The translations under genes and the position numbers were made by a program. From Tretioscincus oriximinensis (taxonomy: Eukaryota; Chordata; Lepidosauria; Squamata; Gymnophthalmidae), in the NCBI GenBank assembly GCA_022410635.1, contig JAJVDF010000236.1, forward strand, positions 22,499 to 86,498: DNA of 64,000 nt, in the 5' to 3' direction. Each line of letters opens with the position of its first letter. Positions within the stretch are counted from its first letter, which is position 1. The notes below the pieces were generated by a model. That model was not told where the DNA came from and ran no database searches. It saw only the letters and a program-made list of their open reading frames with translations. Below are positions 18,591 through 33,500 of the stretch, in pieces.

Positions 18591-21500
18591 CCCTGNNNNN
18601 NNNNNNNNNNNNNNNNNNNNNNNNNNNNNNCCAGGTGAGCCTCTCCAAAGGACCCAACGGGGGGGGGATTCCGGAGCCCCTCCCAGGGCCAAAGGTCTGC
18701 GAGGCAGGGCGCGGCAGCCACCACCTGCGCGTCGGCGGGAGCGCCCGCAGGCCCCTTACGCAAGGGCTGCCGCCTGGGAAGAAGCCGCCCGTGCAGCCCA
18801 GGATAGATTTCCTCCTCCCCAGGGGCCCAGAAACCCTTTTCTCCCCCCACCCCCAGGGCCTTGAGCTGCCCCTGGCTGGCTTGCCCTGAATCCAGAGAAC
18901 GAAGCCAGCAAGGGCCAGTCTGGGTGCAGGGTCTCCAGGGGTCTTTGGGACCCATCAGGAACTGAACCTGCGGTCAGCTTCTGGACTGGCAGAACCACTA
19001 AGTGCATGTCCAGGAGGGCCCAGGCAGAGGCTGGGTGGCACCGGCTGCTGTGTCCACCTGGGCAGCAAGGAGAGGGAGGGCGAGAGGCAGCTATTGAAAG
19101 GCATGACTGCCCTCCTGCCACGCACCTGCAGCCCACCTGGGTGGCCCTTTGCTGGGGACCCCTGGGAGGTGGGAGGCACTGGCCATGCCCCTTCCTTCAA
19201 GCGGGTTCCTGGGGGCGGCAGCGTGTGCAGGGTGGCCGTGGCCTTTTCCTACCAGAGGCGACAGGCCTTCCTCCCTGCTGGCCCAGCCCAGGGGCTCCTC
19301 TTGCTTCCCTGGCGCCTGGAGAAGCAGAAGCACCCTAGTCCCTCCTGCCTGGGCAGCTACAGGTGGAAGCACAGCGGTGACTTCTGCTCCCTCAGGTGCC
19401 CACCAAGGGGAAGGTGCGGCTGTGGGGAAGGCCCTGCAGAGATGGGGGTCACTTCTGTACCCCATGGCAGAGCTGAGACGCAAGACGCCTGTGAGCTTCC
19501 TGCTCGGGGCCCCGTGCTGAGGTGCTCAAAACCCTTCTGCTCACAGTCACCCTTGGGGAGGGGATTCCAGAGGTCACGCTGGTGACTCTTGCGGCTGCTG
19601 GGTCTGTAGTCACTTGGGTGGGGCTGGGATAGCAGCCCTGAGGTTCAGAGTCCTTGGCCCAGAGATCCATGGCTGAAATCTCACCTACCCCTTGCAGTAG
19701 CCAAAGCAGCTGCTGCTCCCGCCCTGGCCTGCCTGACGAGCCGAAGTCCCTCCAGTCTTGCCCAGGTCTCCCTTCCCTGGGGAGCCAAAGCGCGGGCTGG
19801 AAGGCTTTCCCCCTCGCTGCTCTCCGATGCCTCGGCTCCTCAGCCACGCGCAGGCTGGCCTGGAGCTTCCCGAGGGTCCTCTGCTGTGGGAAAGGGGCCA
19901 TGGGGATGTTGGGAACGAGATGCTGCTGGGCCTTCTGCCTCTTGGAGAAGCAGCCCAGCCCACGGCTGCTTGTGCAAGGCTTCCTGGAAGTCGGCTGTTA
20001 GTCAAAACAGGTGATGCTTGAGTCAGTGGAGGATCAGGGAACCCGGCAAACTTGATTGGGAGCCACAAGATGCCTCGCCTGCTGCCTCTGGCTTGCTCAG
20101 GCAAGGGCAGTGCCTGAGCCCAGGCAGGTTGGCAGACAAGGAGCCAGGGGGGCTGCCAGGCAGGGAGGGAACGGGCCCTTGCTGACTCTGCCTTCTCCTC
20201 CTGACCCAGGAGCGCAGGCGTCGTGTGCCCGTCACTGTGGTTCTTCTCTGCCCAGCTGCTCCTGCCAGCAGGCCTGTGCCTCCCTGGGGAACTGCTGCGC
20301 TGACTTCTGGCAGTTCTGCCTGAGCACGTCCCCCTACTCTGGGACCCTCCTGGGGGGGAAAGACTTCACGCTGCTGAACGTGACCTTTGCCCACTCCTCC
20401 AGGGTGAAGTGCAGGTAAGGCCAGTGGCCTCCTTGGCGCCAGGAGCCTCTCAGGCTAGCAAAGGGTTAAAGTGCCCTTAAAACGATCTATTGCAGCACAG
20501 GGATTGTAAGCTCAGAGGGGGAGTCCAGGGCCAAGAGCCGCAAAAACGTTTCCAGAGGTCGCCTTGAGTTGGCCGGGGAGGTGGTTTGTCATCCATAGGT
20601 GGATATTTATCCTGCAAAGCTGTGGGCGCCGGAGAGAAGCCCGGCTGGAGGAGGCAACATCTGGGGCCACGCTGCGCCTTTGCAATGAGGTTTCTGCTCA
20701 ATGAAATTTGTTCAGCCCTATTGGCTCATGGATCCACCTTGGCCGCCAGCCAGGGTTGGGCTTCTAGCTGGCAGGAGGGACACGGAGCTCCTTTCCGTGC
20801 CTCGTGCTGAAGCAGACCTATGCACTGTCTCCCAGGGCCAGGCTTGTGCTGCTGGAAGCACAGCCTGTCTCTGGTGGAACCCCTGAAGCCTCACGGATCT
20901 CCAGCTACAGGCCAGAGCCCAGGCGCTTCCCTGGAGCTGCACTGGAAAGCCTGCAGCCACACACACACACCCAGCCTCTCCTTGCCCAGCCAGAGGGTTC
21001 CTACTCACTGGGGTGCCATTTCAGGCCTTGGGGCTCTTTCGTTTCCTCTCGCCACCCGCGCCCTGGGGAAGCGTGCGTGCTGCCTGCCCCGTGTAAAGGC
21101 AGCAGCTTCGTCACGGGTCAGCACAGAAGGCTCTGGCAGACACTGCGAGAAGAGAATTCTCAGGTGCGGTTCACGTGCTGCAGGCGGGAAGTCCAGAGCC
21201 CTGGGTTTCAGCTGCCAGGGCCAAGGGACAGCTGTGCTTGGCTGCTTCCCTTTTGCCACAGGCTCTTGTCTTGGTTTTGACAGGTTTGCGCAAGAGGTTG
21301 AAACCACTGGATATGTGGCGGATGACGGACACGTTCACTGCATCTCACCTTTGCTCTACCAGATTGGCTTCATCGCGTTAGAAATTTCTCAAGATGGCGG
21401 CCAAACCTTTCCTTGGACAGGAACTTGGATCGCAGGTAACTCACCAATGACAACTCACTGGCAGCTTCCCTGGACTCGTCCAGAGGAGCTGAGCAGGGTT

Positions 21501-24500
21501 TGTGGGGTCATTTCAAAGGGCATGTGGGAGACATCTTGGCATAGCGTGGAGGAAGCAGCTATAGTGAGAGTTCCCTGTCTTTCAGGCTCTTCTTTTAAGA
21601 GTTTTAGGGTTCCAAACAGAAATTTCTACTTTCCAGAGTCACCAAAGAATTGAAGACCCACAGGGGTGAAAGGGATTCCAGTGTCATAAATGGGCCCAAA
21701 GAAAACATTCCACAGGGTTGTGTGGAGCAAAGTAGAAAGAGGAAATTGCTGCATTAATATTATGAGTGCTTTGCAGGAGCTTCACTCAAGCCAACTTTAA
21801 CTTGGTGAGCCTGGAGGCTTGAGGGGGGGAGTTTATGGGCTATTTGTAGGTTAAGATTCGTAAGGGGCAGTGAAATGCTTAGGGATAGAATTATAGGCTA
21901 GAGCGATGTGTGAGTCGCAAGTCACGTGGCTGTGGTGATGGCGAGTTCAGTATAGAGGTTGTTATTAAGGGCTTGTAATGCAGCAGAGTTGTAAACTTAT
22001 GAGAGTATTGCAATATAAAATAATGCTGACCTATGATGCTCTGAACCTATTTTTCTGTCTTAATCCCGAAGATGCTGTAGACTCTCTTGCTGGAAACGCT
22101 TCTTTCAGTTCTTCTGATAATCCTGATCACTTTGCACTTACTAATACTGAAGTTCTCTGACTGCTTGGTTGTCCAGCCCACTGTTGGAGCTCTTCACAAT
22201 ATATTTCAGTTTTCTCTACGCTGAAAGTTTAGTGCTATCTCTAGAGCCTTTATGAATATATTGCAAATCAGCAGCCCCGATACTGAACCCTCGGGTACCC
22301 TACTTCTTACACCATCGTATCCAGAGACTTGTCTATTACCACCCTGTTTCCTATCTTTCATCCAGTTATTAACTCAAGACATGACTGAAGAGCTTTTTTA
22401 GGAGCCTTTGATGAGGGACTTTGATGAAAGTCTTCTGAAAATCTAGATCAGTGATTCTCAACCTTTTAAAAGCTGCCACCCCTGCAGGAGCGGAAAAGTT
22501 TTCAATGCCCCACCCACATAGAGGGTTCCAGAAGTATCTACAAAGAACGAGGCTGCGTGCATCGTAAACGGCTTACATGTAACTTCCACGTCATAGGCTG
22601 CCCACGGGAAGACGGTATTGCCCCCATAGAGAAGCACAGGTCTAGATAGACAATATCAACTGGATCCCCTTTTATTCACATGTTTATTAATACTCTCAAA
22701 GACTGTAAGGCACGATTTACCTTTGCAGAAGCCATGCTGAGTTTCATTCAGCAATGCATGCTTCTCCATGTGTTTAGTTATTTTATCCTTGATTACGGTT
22801 TCCAACATTTACCTGGAACAGATGTTAAAATGACTGGGCCATAATTTCTGGAATCACTCCGGGATCCTTTTTTGAAGGTTGGTGTTATATTTGCTACCTT
22901 CCAATTGACTGTCACAAGGAAAGATCAAATAATTCTGCTAGAAATTCAGCGATTTCACATCAGTGTTCTTTAAGAATGCCACCTGGGGCCGGATTTATTA
23001 ATGTCCAATTTATTAATGCTAGCAAGGACCGCCTCCCTTGTTGTCTCTAATTCCTTTAAATTCCTGAAAAGACTAATTCACCTGTCCTCAGTGAAAACAG
23101 AGACAAATAATTCATTTGGCCTCTCTGTAGTCTTGATGTGCTCCTCTCAGGGTTTTGACATCAGGATCTTCTCATTACGCAGCTAAAGTATCTGAGCTTT
23201 GGGATTGGTCTTTCTAGAGGAGTAAATAAATTGTTTCCCTAAGAAAGAAAAGCAGCTTTCAAGAGGCAACAGCATGGCTTATAAGTGTAGTCAGAAAAGC
23301 CATTGGAAGCAAAAGAAATGCAATTAAAAAGTGAAGAGGGAAACTAATGAGGGAAACTAAATTGTAGCAGAACAAATTCAAGGTGGTGCTCAGGAATTCC
23401 AAGGAGACATTTTGAAGAGCTCCTCCTCCAAGCAGCCTTTCTTTTTTTTGCGTAAAACCCACCAGAAATTGAAGTGTATTTATCCAGGGACAGCTAAAGT
23501 CAGTGGCTCATTAGAACTCCCTTTTTCAGTTCATCACGGCAAAGTGTCACCTTTGGAAAAATGCACGTTAGTAAATGAAACAAAATGGCAATACTACGGC
23601 ACTCCTGGGACGGGGGGGTCGCTGACAGTTACATGGGACAATCGGACCCTGGAAACTCCCCACGTCCACATAGAAGTCTGGGGATACAACGAAACAGGTA
23701 AGCTGCCTGCCGACTCCTGTTTGTCACATTGTCATTGTGCAGAATAGCACAACTATCCCCAGCAGTTCTCTCGGAAGCCCGGACAGGCAGCAGAGGGTGT
23801 GGCGAGGGGGCTCTTGCGCCTGGGGATTCTGCAAGCGGGTCTTTTTCTGCACCCGTCACTCCAGTGTCCAGGGTGGGGGGGCCGTGGGAACCCTAACTAG
23901 CTGGAGGCACCCACCCCTTCCCCTGAGCTTCTGAGGGTGGATAGCTTGACCCCTGCGGCCGGGGATCCCCCAGCAGAAATCACAGCCTGGAGATGAAGGT
24001 CGTCATCAAGCAACTTCTTTATGAATCTGTGGGGAGGCCACATTTGGGATCCTGCGTACAATTCTGGCCACACAAACATCCCCAAAAGGATATTGTGGAA
24101 CTGGAGAAGGTGCGGAAAATGGCAGCAAGAATGATCAAGGGACTGGAGCAAAATCCCTTATGAAGTCCGGCTGCAACGTCTGGGCCGCTTCAGCCTCAAA
24201 AGACGGCATTTGAGAGGGGACCTGATTGAGGTGTATAAAACCATGCATGGGGTGGATAAGATGAATAGAGTAAAACTGTTTTCTCTATTACCCAATACTA
24301 GGACCAGGGGGCCTCCCTTGGAGCTGATGGGCAGAAGAGGGAGGACGGACAAGGGAAAGTATTTTTTCACCCAGTGGGTCATCGGCCTGTGGACTTCCAG
24401 AAGTGGTGGTGGTAGCTGGCAGCCTGGAATAGCTTTAAGAGGGGATTAGATAAGTTCATGGAAGCCAAGGGTATAAATGGCTCCATGAGGGAGCAACAGA

Positions 24501-27500
24501 CAGTACTCCTCAAATGCCTTTTTTAGGGCAGCTAGTTGAAGATTTTGCCTTCTTCTGTTCTAGTCTGCCCAGGGGCAATTGGGGGGGGCCCTGTGCAAGA
24601 CAGAAGGCTGGACTGGATGGGCTCTGGCCCGATTCAGCAGGGCTCTCTGATGTTCTTATAACCTACGAAGCCTCCTCTTTCTCTGCACATGGGCAGGGCA
24701 TCCTTACGGCAACGACTGGACAGCTGAGTGGAAGTATCTTTACACCCTGGGCAGAAACCTTCCCAACACTGGGGGGTTCACGTTCCTGCCTTCCCCCTCT
24801 GCCCAGTACAGTGATTGGGAGCTGGGAGCCCTAAGGATTTCTCCCAGCAGCTCTTCTGATGGCCAGAGGTGAGTTTGTGGAATGGCTGCAATCTTGAGCT
24901 CCCTTTTCGTTCTGTTTATTTATTTATACTTATACTCAAAGGTCTCATGTAGGGTCCCAGGCTGCTTGTGGCCAAAACTGCTCTTCTTGGCTCTGGGCAC
25001 ACCTAAGAGCAAGGAACTTCCCTGAGAAATGAACCACCATGGAGGGTCGTGTGGGTTTCGTGCCCAGCTGAAATCTGCCTTGTAACTGCCCTTAGCATGG
25101 CAAAGACCAGCTGGACGAATCGTGTTTGGCGCGCCTGCTGCTTGTGCTACAGCCCAACTTCACAGAAATGGCTTCCCAGAGCTTTGGGAATAGGAGGGAG
25201 AAAACTAAGTGGGACAAAAATGATTGTGCTGCTGTACCAGGGGCCGGGGGGGGGGGGGGGGCTCCCAGGGTGTGTGTGTATAGATTGCGAGGAGGCTGTT
25301 CCTCCCTGTAGGCACACAGAGAGGGTCCCACAGCCCCCATTCCCAGCTCTCCTTACAAAAAGACATCGTGGGTCCCGCACCCCACCCCCGCCTCCCAGTG
25401 TCTGTGCTGGGGGGCCCACCACGCACCTCCCAAGCCCCTTTGTGTGTGGGGGGGGTGAAGCTGCTGCTGGTTGGTCTTCCTGAGGGCGCCACTGTCTAAG
25501 ACCTCCTTTGAAAATTAAGGGCTCCTTAGAAATTGGGGTGGGGCACCCTGAAAGGCCTCCTTGCCCACGATCCACTATCCTTGTGCCTCCCCAGCCCCAT
25601 GGAAGATTCTGCTTAGGTGGCTGAATGGGGGCCCCTGGAGCCTTCGGTGCATGGGCTCCTGGAAGGTTTCTGCTCCTCCATCCAACCCCCCAGGCAGGCC
25701 TCTGATTCGCCCCCACAAGCCCCCTGCTCAGGCGTCACTGGGAGCTTAAAGCCTTGCAGGGGGCCTCGTGGGGCGGCGACTGGCAACTCCCTGGCGCCTG
25801 GGGAGGCAGAGGGCTGGATGGCACGGAGAGGCTCCCCAGGAATCCACCTGGCCTACGTGCCGCCATTTGAGGCCTCGACTGAGGCTTTGTCAAGGCTTCC
25901 AGAGACCCTCATTCAAGGCAGGTGAGGTCACTTTGCAGACCACAAAATATGGGGCCCAGGGTGACGGCAGCCCCCACCCTTCTCATGACTTTGTGCCTGA
26001 AATTAGTCAGGGCGAAGCTGACCAGAGAGCGGCGGCTCCTCCGCCCCCCAGGAAACTGTTGTTGCACAGATGGCAGCGTGGGAAGTGTGCCAGTTGCCCC
26101 TCTGCAGCCCCTGTGCTCTGCCTTTCCCACCCAGGCGCCTCTGACCTGGACACTTCCCTGGCCCTGGGGGGTGGAAGGGAAACTAGGCAGAACTTGGTGA
26201 GGATTCTGCCTCCTCCAACCCCCAACAAGGCTGAACTGCCGTAGGAAGGCGGCCAAGGGGATGTGGGAATGTCCCTTCCGCCAGCCGCTGCAGTGGGGGT
26301 GGATGAGACAGGCTGTGGTCTGACCCTGCAGGGCTTTCTCTCTGCCCCTCAGCAATGTGGCCGCCATCTGGAGCACGGAACATGCACTCGCCTGGCACCT
26401 GGAAGAGGCGTTCAGGAGGGATTCTGCTGGTTGGGCAGCAGCCAAGTGCCGCCAGTGGGACGCCCAGGAAACGAACCTGCCTGACTTCCTGGAAGAGATT
26501 ATCGACTGCCCCTGCACTCTAGCCCAGGCCCGGGCAGACAAGGGCCGCTTCCAGGTAGGCCCTTCTTGGGGATACCTGGGGACAGGGGCCCTCAGCCAGG
26601 CCCAGGAGAGCTTGCCCTCAGAGGAGAAGGGCCACGCCTCATGGGCGAGAGGCTGGAAAAAGGTTTCCGTGGGGATCCATCATCCTTTGGATGGCACCGT
26701 TCAGAATCCCCAGTCGAGGATTGGGCCTCCAAGGACAACGGTCTTCTCTGTGGTTCTTTGTAGACGGACTACGGCTGCGACATGGACCGGGGCAGCGAGT
26801 GCACCTATCACCCTGGGGCAGTGCACTGTGTCCGGGGGGTCCAGGGCAGGTGAGCCTCCCTCCTCCCCTGAGCTGGTGCTCTGGGCAAAGGGGGAGCCGT
26901 AAGTGCCGAAAGGGGTCGAGCGTTTTCTCCATCTCCATCCAGCCCCCGGTATGCCGCCGGGCAGCAGTGTTGCTACGACTCTGCCGGCGCCCAGGTTCTC
27001 ACGGGAGACTCGGTTGGGGGAAGCACTCCGGACCGAGGACATGACTGGGGGTCGCCACCCTACAAGAAGCCCCCCCGGGTCCCTGGGTTCTCCCACTGGC
27101 TGTACGACGTCATGAGCTTCTACTATTGCTGCTTGTGGTCCAACAACTGCCCTGTTTACTTCGCCCGCCGTCCTTCGAGCGGCTGCAGGAAATACCACCC
27201 TCCCCACGCAGGTCAGGGGGGCTCATGGCTCCTCCAGGGAGGGGAGGCCTGGACTGGGGCCCCATCGCAGCTGAAGGTGGGGCAGAAGCTTCCTAGGTGC
27301 AAACGCCTGCTGCCCAAGAGCTTCACCTTTGCAAATCCTTCTGGCTTAAAATGTTCCTCTAGTTCCTCATCCTATCCTGGGCCTTGTTCTGGGGTCTCCC
27401 CTGGGAGGGGGCTCTGCCCGCTGCACACCAGCGCAGGGCTACAGCAGAAAGGCCCCTCTGTTTTGACGGTTCCCATACCTGGGCCTTTTGCTAAACCTAC

Positions 27501-30500
27501 GGGAGCCCCTCTGTTGCAGAGTGGGAGCGGAGGGGGCGCAGGGTGGGGCCTTGGTCAGAATCATCAGCCTTGTCTTGTCAAACAGCTTCAGCCTTTGGGG
27601 ACCCCCATTTCATCACTTTCGACGGCCTCAACTACACGTTCAAGGGCCTGGGTGAATACACGCTCCTGGAGTCCAGCTTCTCGTCGTTAAAGATCCAAGG
27701 GAGGACCCAGCGTGCAAAGCTGCTGGGTGGAGAGGAAGGTCAGCATGCAGCCTCCCCAAGGGTGCCGCAAGGGTCCGCTTCCCTGCCGCCTGAAGGACTG
27801 GAAGTTCCTGTTCAGGCCCAACCCAAAGGTTTCCATTGTGCTTTGGCAGCTGAGGAGTCCTGGTGGGAATCTCCTCCCCAGGGATCCCACACACACACAC
27901 ACACACACCGGATCCTTTCTTCCCAAGGCGTATCTGCCTGCTTGCCTTTGCTCCAACCTGAAGCCCACTGCAAGCTGCACTGAGGGTTTTATCTTGGGAC
28001 TGCCACCTGCATGCCAGCGTAGGCTATGGCAGGCTCCATGTTAGAGTTCCCATTCAAGGCCGCCTGCCTTGGCCCACAGCAGTATGTGGGTGGCAGCCCC
28101 TGTTCCGACATATCCCAGAAGTAGGCGCATGGCTGGGAGTCAGGTCATTCTGATGTGGGCAAAAGCGCTCTTCAGTCCCCTGGTGGTGTGAGGTGTGACT
28201 GAAGGCCCGATGGGGCTTGAAAGAGGCTCAATGTGGATTATCTTGCAGGCAGGGAGGCCAATGTGACCGGACTCTGCGCAGTTGCAATGCAGGAGAGCAA
28301 CTCCGACGTGGTTGAGATCCGTGTTCCAGAAGACGGTGGTGCCCTGGAGGCTCTGAGGAACCACCAGGTGCTTAATTTCTCTGAACAAACCTGGATGGAC
28401 TTGAATGGTGAGACCAAGAGAGTTGGGCGGCAGGAGAGCGTTTAAGGAAGCCTGCGATAACACCATGTATTTGGACCCTGTAGAACTGGACTCAGCCAGG
28501 GCAGAAAAGTCCGCGGTGCCACTTCTTCATGGTAGAAGATGGGCTGGAAGGAGGTGTTGGGGCAGAAATTTACAAGATGAAGCATCCAAGCAAAGGGGTT
28601 CACAGGGGGAAGCCATTCAGAATTGCTTCCAGGCTTCTCAGAGCATCCGGGATCTCTTGCTGGGATTCCAGGCCGGCCACATGCAGGGCAGCCTCAGATG
28701 AGGCTGTGAGCTTAGACAGGGAGCCACAGTGATGCCCTGCCCAAGCCCACCAGTGGACCATCTGAAGGTGTCAGCCAGCAGGCCTCTTCGGGCACAGTGG
28801 ACATGTAGCATGTGACCAAAGCCCTCACTTCAAGCCCCCTTTGCTGAGCACCTCGAAGGCTCCCGTGGGGAGGGGCACGGCAAGATCTTCACAACACGGA
28901 ACTGGAGAGAGGAAATAGTTGAGCCCCTTAGGCTGGAAACCTCGGGGGGGGCAGTTGATGGGCTTCTGAGGAGCTCTGCCAGACAGCCGGGCAGAAGGGG
29001 CATTGGCAGTATCTTTCCACACAGAGTCACCTCTGCTCCCTTCTGTTGCAGGACTTTTCCTATCAGCCGTGCCAGGCCAGAACGTCATGGCCATGTTCTC
29101 CTCTGGAGTTGGAGCAGAAGTCAGTAGAAGTGGCGCCATGCTGAGCCTCACCATCCTGCTGCCGGAGGCATTTGAGAACCAGACCCAGGGGCTCTTTGGC
29201 TTAATGAATAAGGACCCACAGGACGACTTGACCCTCCGCAACGGAACTGTCATCCGTGCCGACCGCGCAAGCCCCGAGGAGCTCTTTGCCTTTGGGGCAG
29301 CCTGTGAGTAGCCTCAGGGTTAGGGGGAGGAGTCATGGTTGTCCTGAATTCATGGCCCCTAAGATGGGCTGGAAATGGCCAGTCAGTCACTTTCCTTCTC
29401 TTTTCAGGGGCCGTCAGGAACGGGACTTCCCTGTTCACCTACGACACACAGAACCTTCTGCAGAACTACGTTTATGGCCCAAAGCACAACCCATCCTTCC
29501 TGCCGGACCTTTCGCCCACGGAAAACCCCAGCGACCCTCTCGTAGGGCTGATAGCCTCCGTCTGCCAGGGAGACGCATTCTGCAGATTTGATGTTTTGAC
29601 CACCAGGGATCTTGCTGTGGGAAATAGTACCAGGCTGTCCCATCAGCGCTACATGCACCTCCAGGCCAGTTTGCAACCAGGTGAGAAACTCCAGAGGGCT
29701 CTCAGCCAACCCGGTTCAGTCATTCAGTCACATCTGAAAGAGTCATGGACCACAGCACGGTTGCCTCCAGTCACTTCCAGTCCACCTCGATCCTTCATAG
29801 AATCATAGAGTTGTAAGAGACCCCAAGCTCATGGGTTTCAACCCTCCTGCTCAATGTGGAATTCACTAATCCATCCCAAACGGCTGCCCAGCCTCTGGAG
29901 GCTTCCAGTGGACGAGAACCCGGCACCTGTGGCAACCGGTTTCAAGTCAAAACATATTTTCTGATATCAAATCTAAATCTACTTCCTTGCCGTTCATCCC
30001 ATTGCTTCTGTCCTTTCCATGTGCCAATGAGGAAAAGATGGGCCCTGCTTGTGACGGCCCTTCAGGTATTAGAACATAAGAACATAAGAAGAGCCATACT
30101 GGATCAGGCCACAGCCCATCAAGTCCAGCATTCTGTGTCACACAGAGGCCCACCAGATGCACCTGGGCAGTCCGAACAGAGGAAAGCAAAATATGCTCCT
30201 GCTCATGACTCCCTGCAAATGGTATTTCAGGAGTCCTGCCTGTTGCTCCATCCCAGAGGCAACATGCAGATATCCATCCTAGTATCCATTTATACCTTTA
30301 GTGTCCATAAACCTGTCTAGTCCTGTCTTGAAACTATCCAAGCTGTTAGCTACCACTACCTCTTCAGCTACCACTACCTCTTCAGGAAGTAAATTCCACA
30401 GGCCGATGACCCTCTGGGTGAAAAAATACTTTCCTTTGTCTGTTCTCACTTTTCTACCCAACAGTTTTAAGGAGGGCCCTCTGGTCCTTGTGTTGTGTGA

Positions 30501-33500
30501 TAGAGAAAACATTTTTTCTCTATTCACCCTGTCGATCCCATGCATGATTTTGTACACTTCAATCAGATCACCCCTCAAACGTCTCCTTTCAAGGCTGAAG
30601 AGGCCCAGACGTTGCAGCCTTGCTTCGTAAGGGAGGTGCTCCAGACCCTTGATCATTTTTGTTGCCCTTTTCTGCACCTTCTCCAGTTCCAAAATATCCC
30701 TCTTGAGATGTGGTGACCAGAATTGAACACAGTATTCCAAATGTGGCCTCACCACAGATTTATAAAGAGGCAAAACAACATTTGCTGACTTATTTTCGAT
30801 TTCTTTCCTAATTATCCCCAACATGGAATTTGCCTTTTTTGCTGCTGCTGCACACTGGGTTGACATTTTCATTGAATTGTCCACCAACACCCCAAGATCC
30901 TTTTCTTGCTCGGTCACAGAAAGCTTGGTTCCCATCAGGTGGTAGGAGTATTTTGGGTTCTTTGCCCCAATATGCATGACCTTGCACTTGCACTATTTGT
31001 AGGCAGCTATCAGGTCTCCTCCTCTTTGCAGATTAAACATCCCTCAATCATTTGTAACTCACGGATAAACTGGCTCTAGTTTATCAATGCCCCTTTCAAA
31101 TTGTCCAGAATTAAACATGGGACCAAGTTAAATGTGACCTGACCCAAAGCACTGCAGAGAGGAATAATTATTTCACGTGACAGAGATTCCGTTGCAGCTG
31201 CATTCAGCAACCAGGGCCTTAGCATTGGGTCCCAGGTTCAGCTCCTGTTTCCTCCTCACAGTGGTTTCCTGTGGCTGGGTGGCTCCGCCCTCCAACGGCG
31301 CGAAGAACGGAATGGCATACCTGGCAGGATCTGTCGTCCGCTTCCTTTGTCATCCTGGGTTCCACCTGACTGGATCAGCAGCAATTACCTGCCAGGACAA
31401 TGGGAACTGGTCAGGAGTTCCTGCCAGCTGCTTGCCCAACGCAGGTAAGAGGGCTTAGCGGCTCCTGTCCTCCTCTTTGCTCCCAGGCCAAAGATTCCAT
31501 GGCTGCTCTTGCAGAAAAGCCCCCCTGGCTCTGCTTGGGTTTGCCCACCGGCAGAAGGCAGCACAGGTCCCTTTCCCTCCCTTAGCTATGTTTGACAGGC
31601 GATTTAAAAAATGAAGGCTAGCAGAAAGAAAAAGGAGGGAACAGCAGAGAGCGCAAGACTTCTGAACAGACGCGTCCTGCTGGCAGGACTCCAGTGGATT
31701 CTGCCCCACGGGGAACTTATGGGGTTGCAAAGAGCAGAAGGGAAGCATGTGTGTGCATGCGCATGCACCGTGGCCCTGTTTGGACGTCTTCGTTTTTCTT
31801 TCCATGCAACCTACTGCAGGGCCGGGAGGGAGGCAGACAGACCTTGGCAGAAATAGTATTCTCTCAAGTGGCAAAGAGTGTTTTATCCTCACGCCGTGCC
31901 TGGAGTAACTGAAAATGGTCAAGGGACCCGGTTGCACCTGCCCACCCAGTTCCCCACATTCCGGGCGCTTAATGAGAGGGGGGGGCGTGCAAACGCAGGG
32001 GCCGGGAGTGGGGGGCGAGCTGAGGGCCTCCTAGGCAGCCTCTTCCCTCCTCCTGCCCTTCCAACCAATATGTGCGGGTGCCTTGCATGTGGATAATGAA
32101 GAGCTAAGTGGTGTCTGTATAAGAGTATTTTTAATTTATTTACCATCGTTCATATCCCTCCTATACCCGAAAGTCTCAGGGCAGATCATAGTAAAATAAA
32201 AGTTCTTTGCCTGCAAGGAGAGCGGAGAGTTGGTTCTGCTAAACATGTGTGCTGGGGGGGGGCTTGGGGTTTGCAGGGGCCCCTTCCCCAGGGGCCCAGG
32301 GGTGGGCAGTTTAAGCGCCTGAGGCCCCTCAGAGGGAAGAACCTGGAGGCTGCCACAGAGGAGGCCCTGTGGATGGAGGAGGAGAGGATGACGTTTCCAG
32401 CTGTGACCCTTTGCCCACTTTCTCAGTGGGGCCCCACTGTGGGCCCCCAAGACGCCTCCCAAGGAGCTCCACTTAACTATAGAAAATCGATATAAACGTC
32501 CTTGTTTATCTTTCCTTGGGCTGAACATCCTCAGCTCCCCTCGTCCTCTTACTATTTTTGTGCCATAACTTTAGCGAGTTTGTTTTCTGTTTCTGGGACC
32601 CGCCTTGAGACCAGGTGCAGGAAGGGAAGCCGCACGGCCGAGCAGCAGGGCGGCAGAGACGCTGCGCACTCATAAGCACACGCACTCTTCTGCCTGCCTC
32701 ACCACAAGCCTCCGTGTGCGTAGCTGCTCCTCTGCTGGCTTCGCACCTGCTGTCAGGCAAAGCCAACTTGCCTCCAGCAGAGGAAAAACGCCTGGGTTTG
32801 TGGCAGGAGAACAGCTCCCTTCCAGGACCCCGGAAAGTGTTGCTGTGGCTGCAGCCGCCAGTGCTGACGGCTCCTTTGACCTTAAAATCCTGCATTTTTA
32901 TATTCCCTGATGCAGCATCAGAGAATGTAAAAATCTGGGGTTTTATCTTAAAACCCAGAGGGGACCATATTTTAGTCCCTAAAGCCAGGATTGTCCTGCC
33001 TTCCTGGGACGTATGGCAACCTTCCTGTTGATGTTTCTTTGGCTCCCTGGAGGAATCTCTTGGGCCGCAGTAGCGCCACTGGGGTCTGTTAGGTGAGCCG
33101 CTGCTGCCCTCTGGTGGCTGCATAAAGCACCTCGCTTGCCACCTCTGCCCTCTGCTGCAGGAGATGCACCAGGCCCTGGCGTCCCCGGGGTGGAACTTTC
33201 TCAGAAACACGCTTCTCTACCTGGTGAACCTCTGCCTTTAAAAAGAAGCAAAATTCATACTTTTCTACGTCAACCAACACAGACTGCGCTTTTTCATTTC
33301 ACCTTGCAAGCCGTGCTTTACTCCGTCCACAGCAGTTCTTCTGAGCATGTTCCACCTCGCTCAGCCTCGGAACTGAGCACAGGATGGCAGCCCACCTGCC
33401 CCACTTCTTCACAGGAGCTCCAGGAACACTCGGGTGGCAGGGACATTGTGGATCCATTTTTCATGCTGGATGTACTCGCCACACACCAGCAGCACACCGT

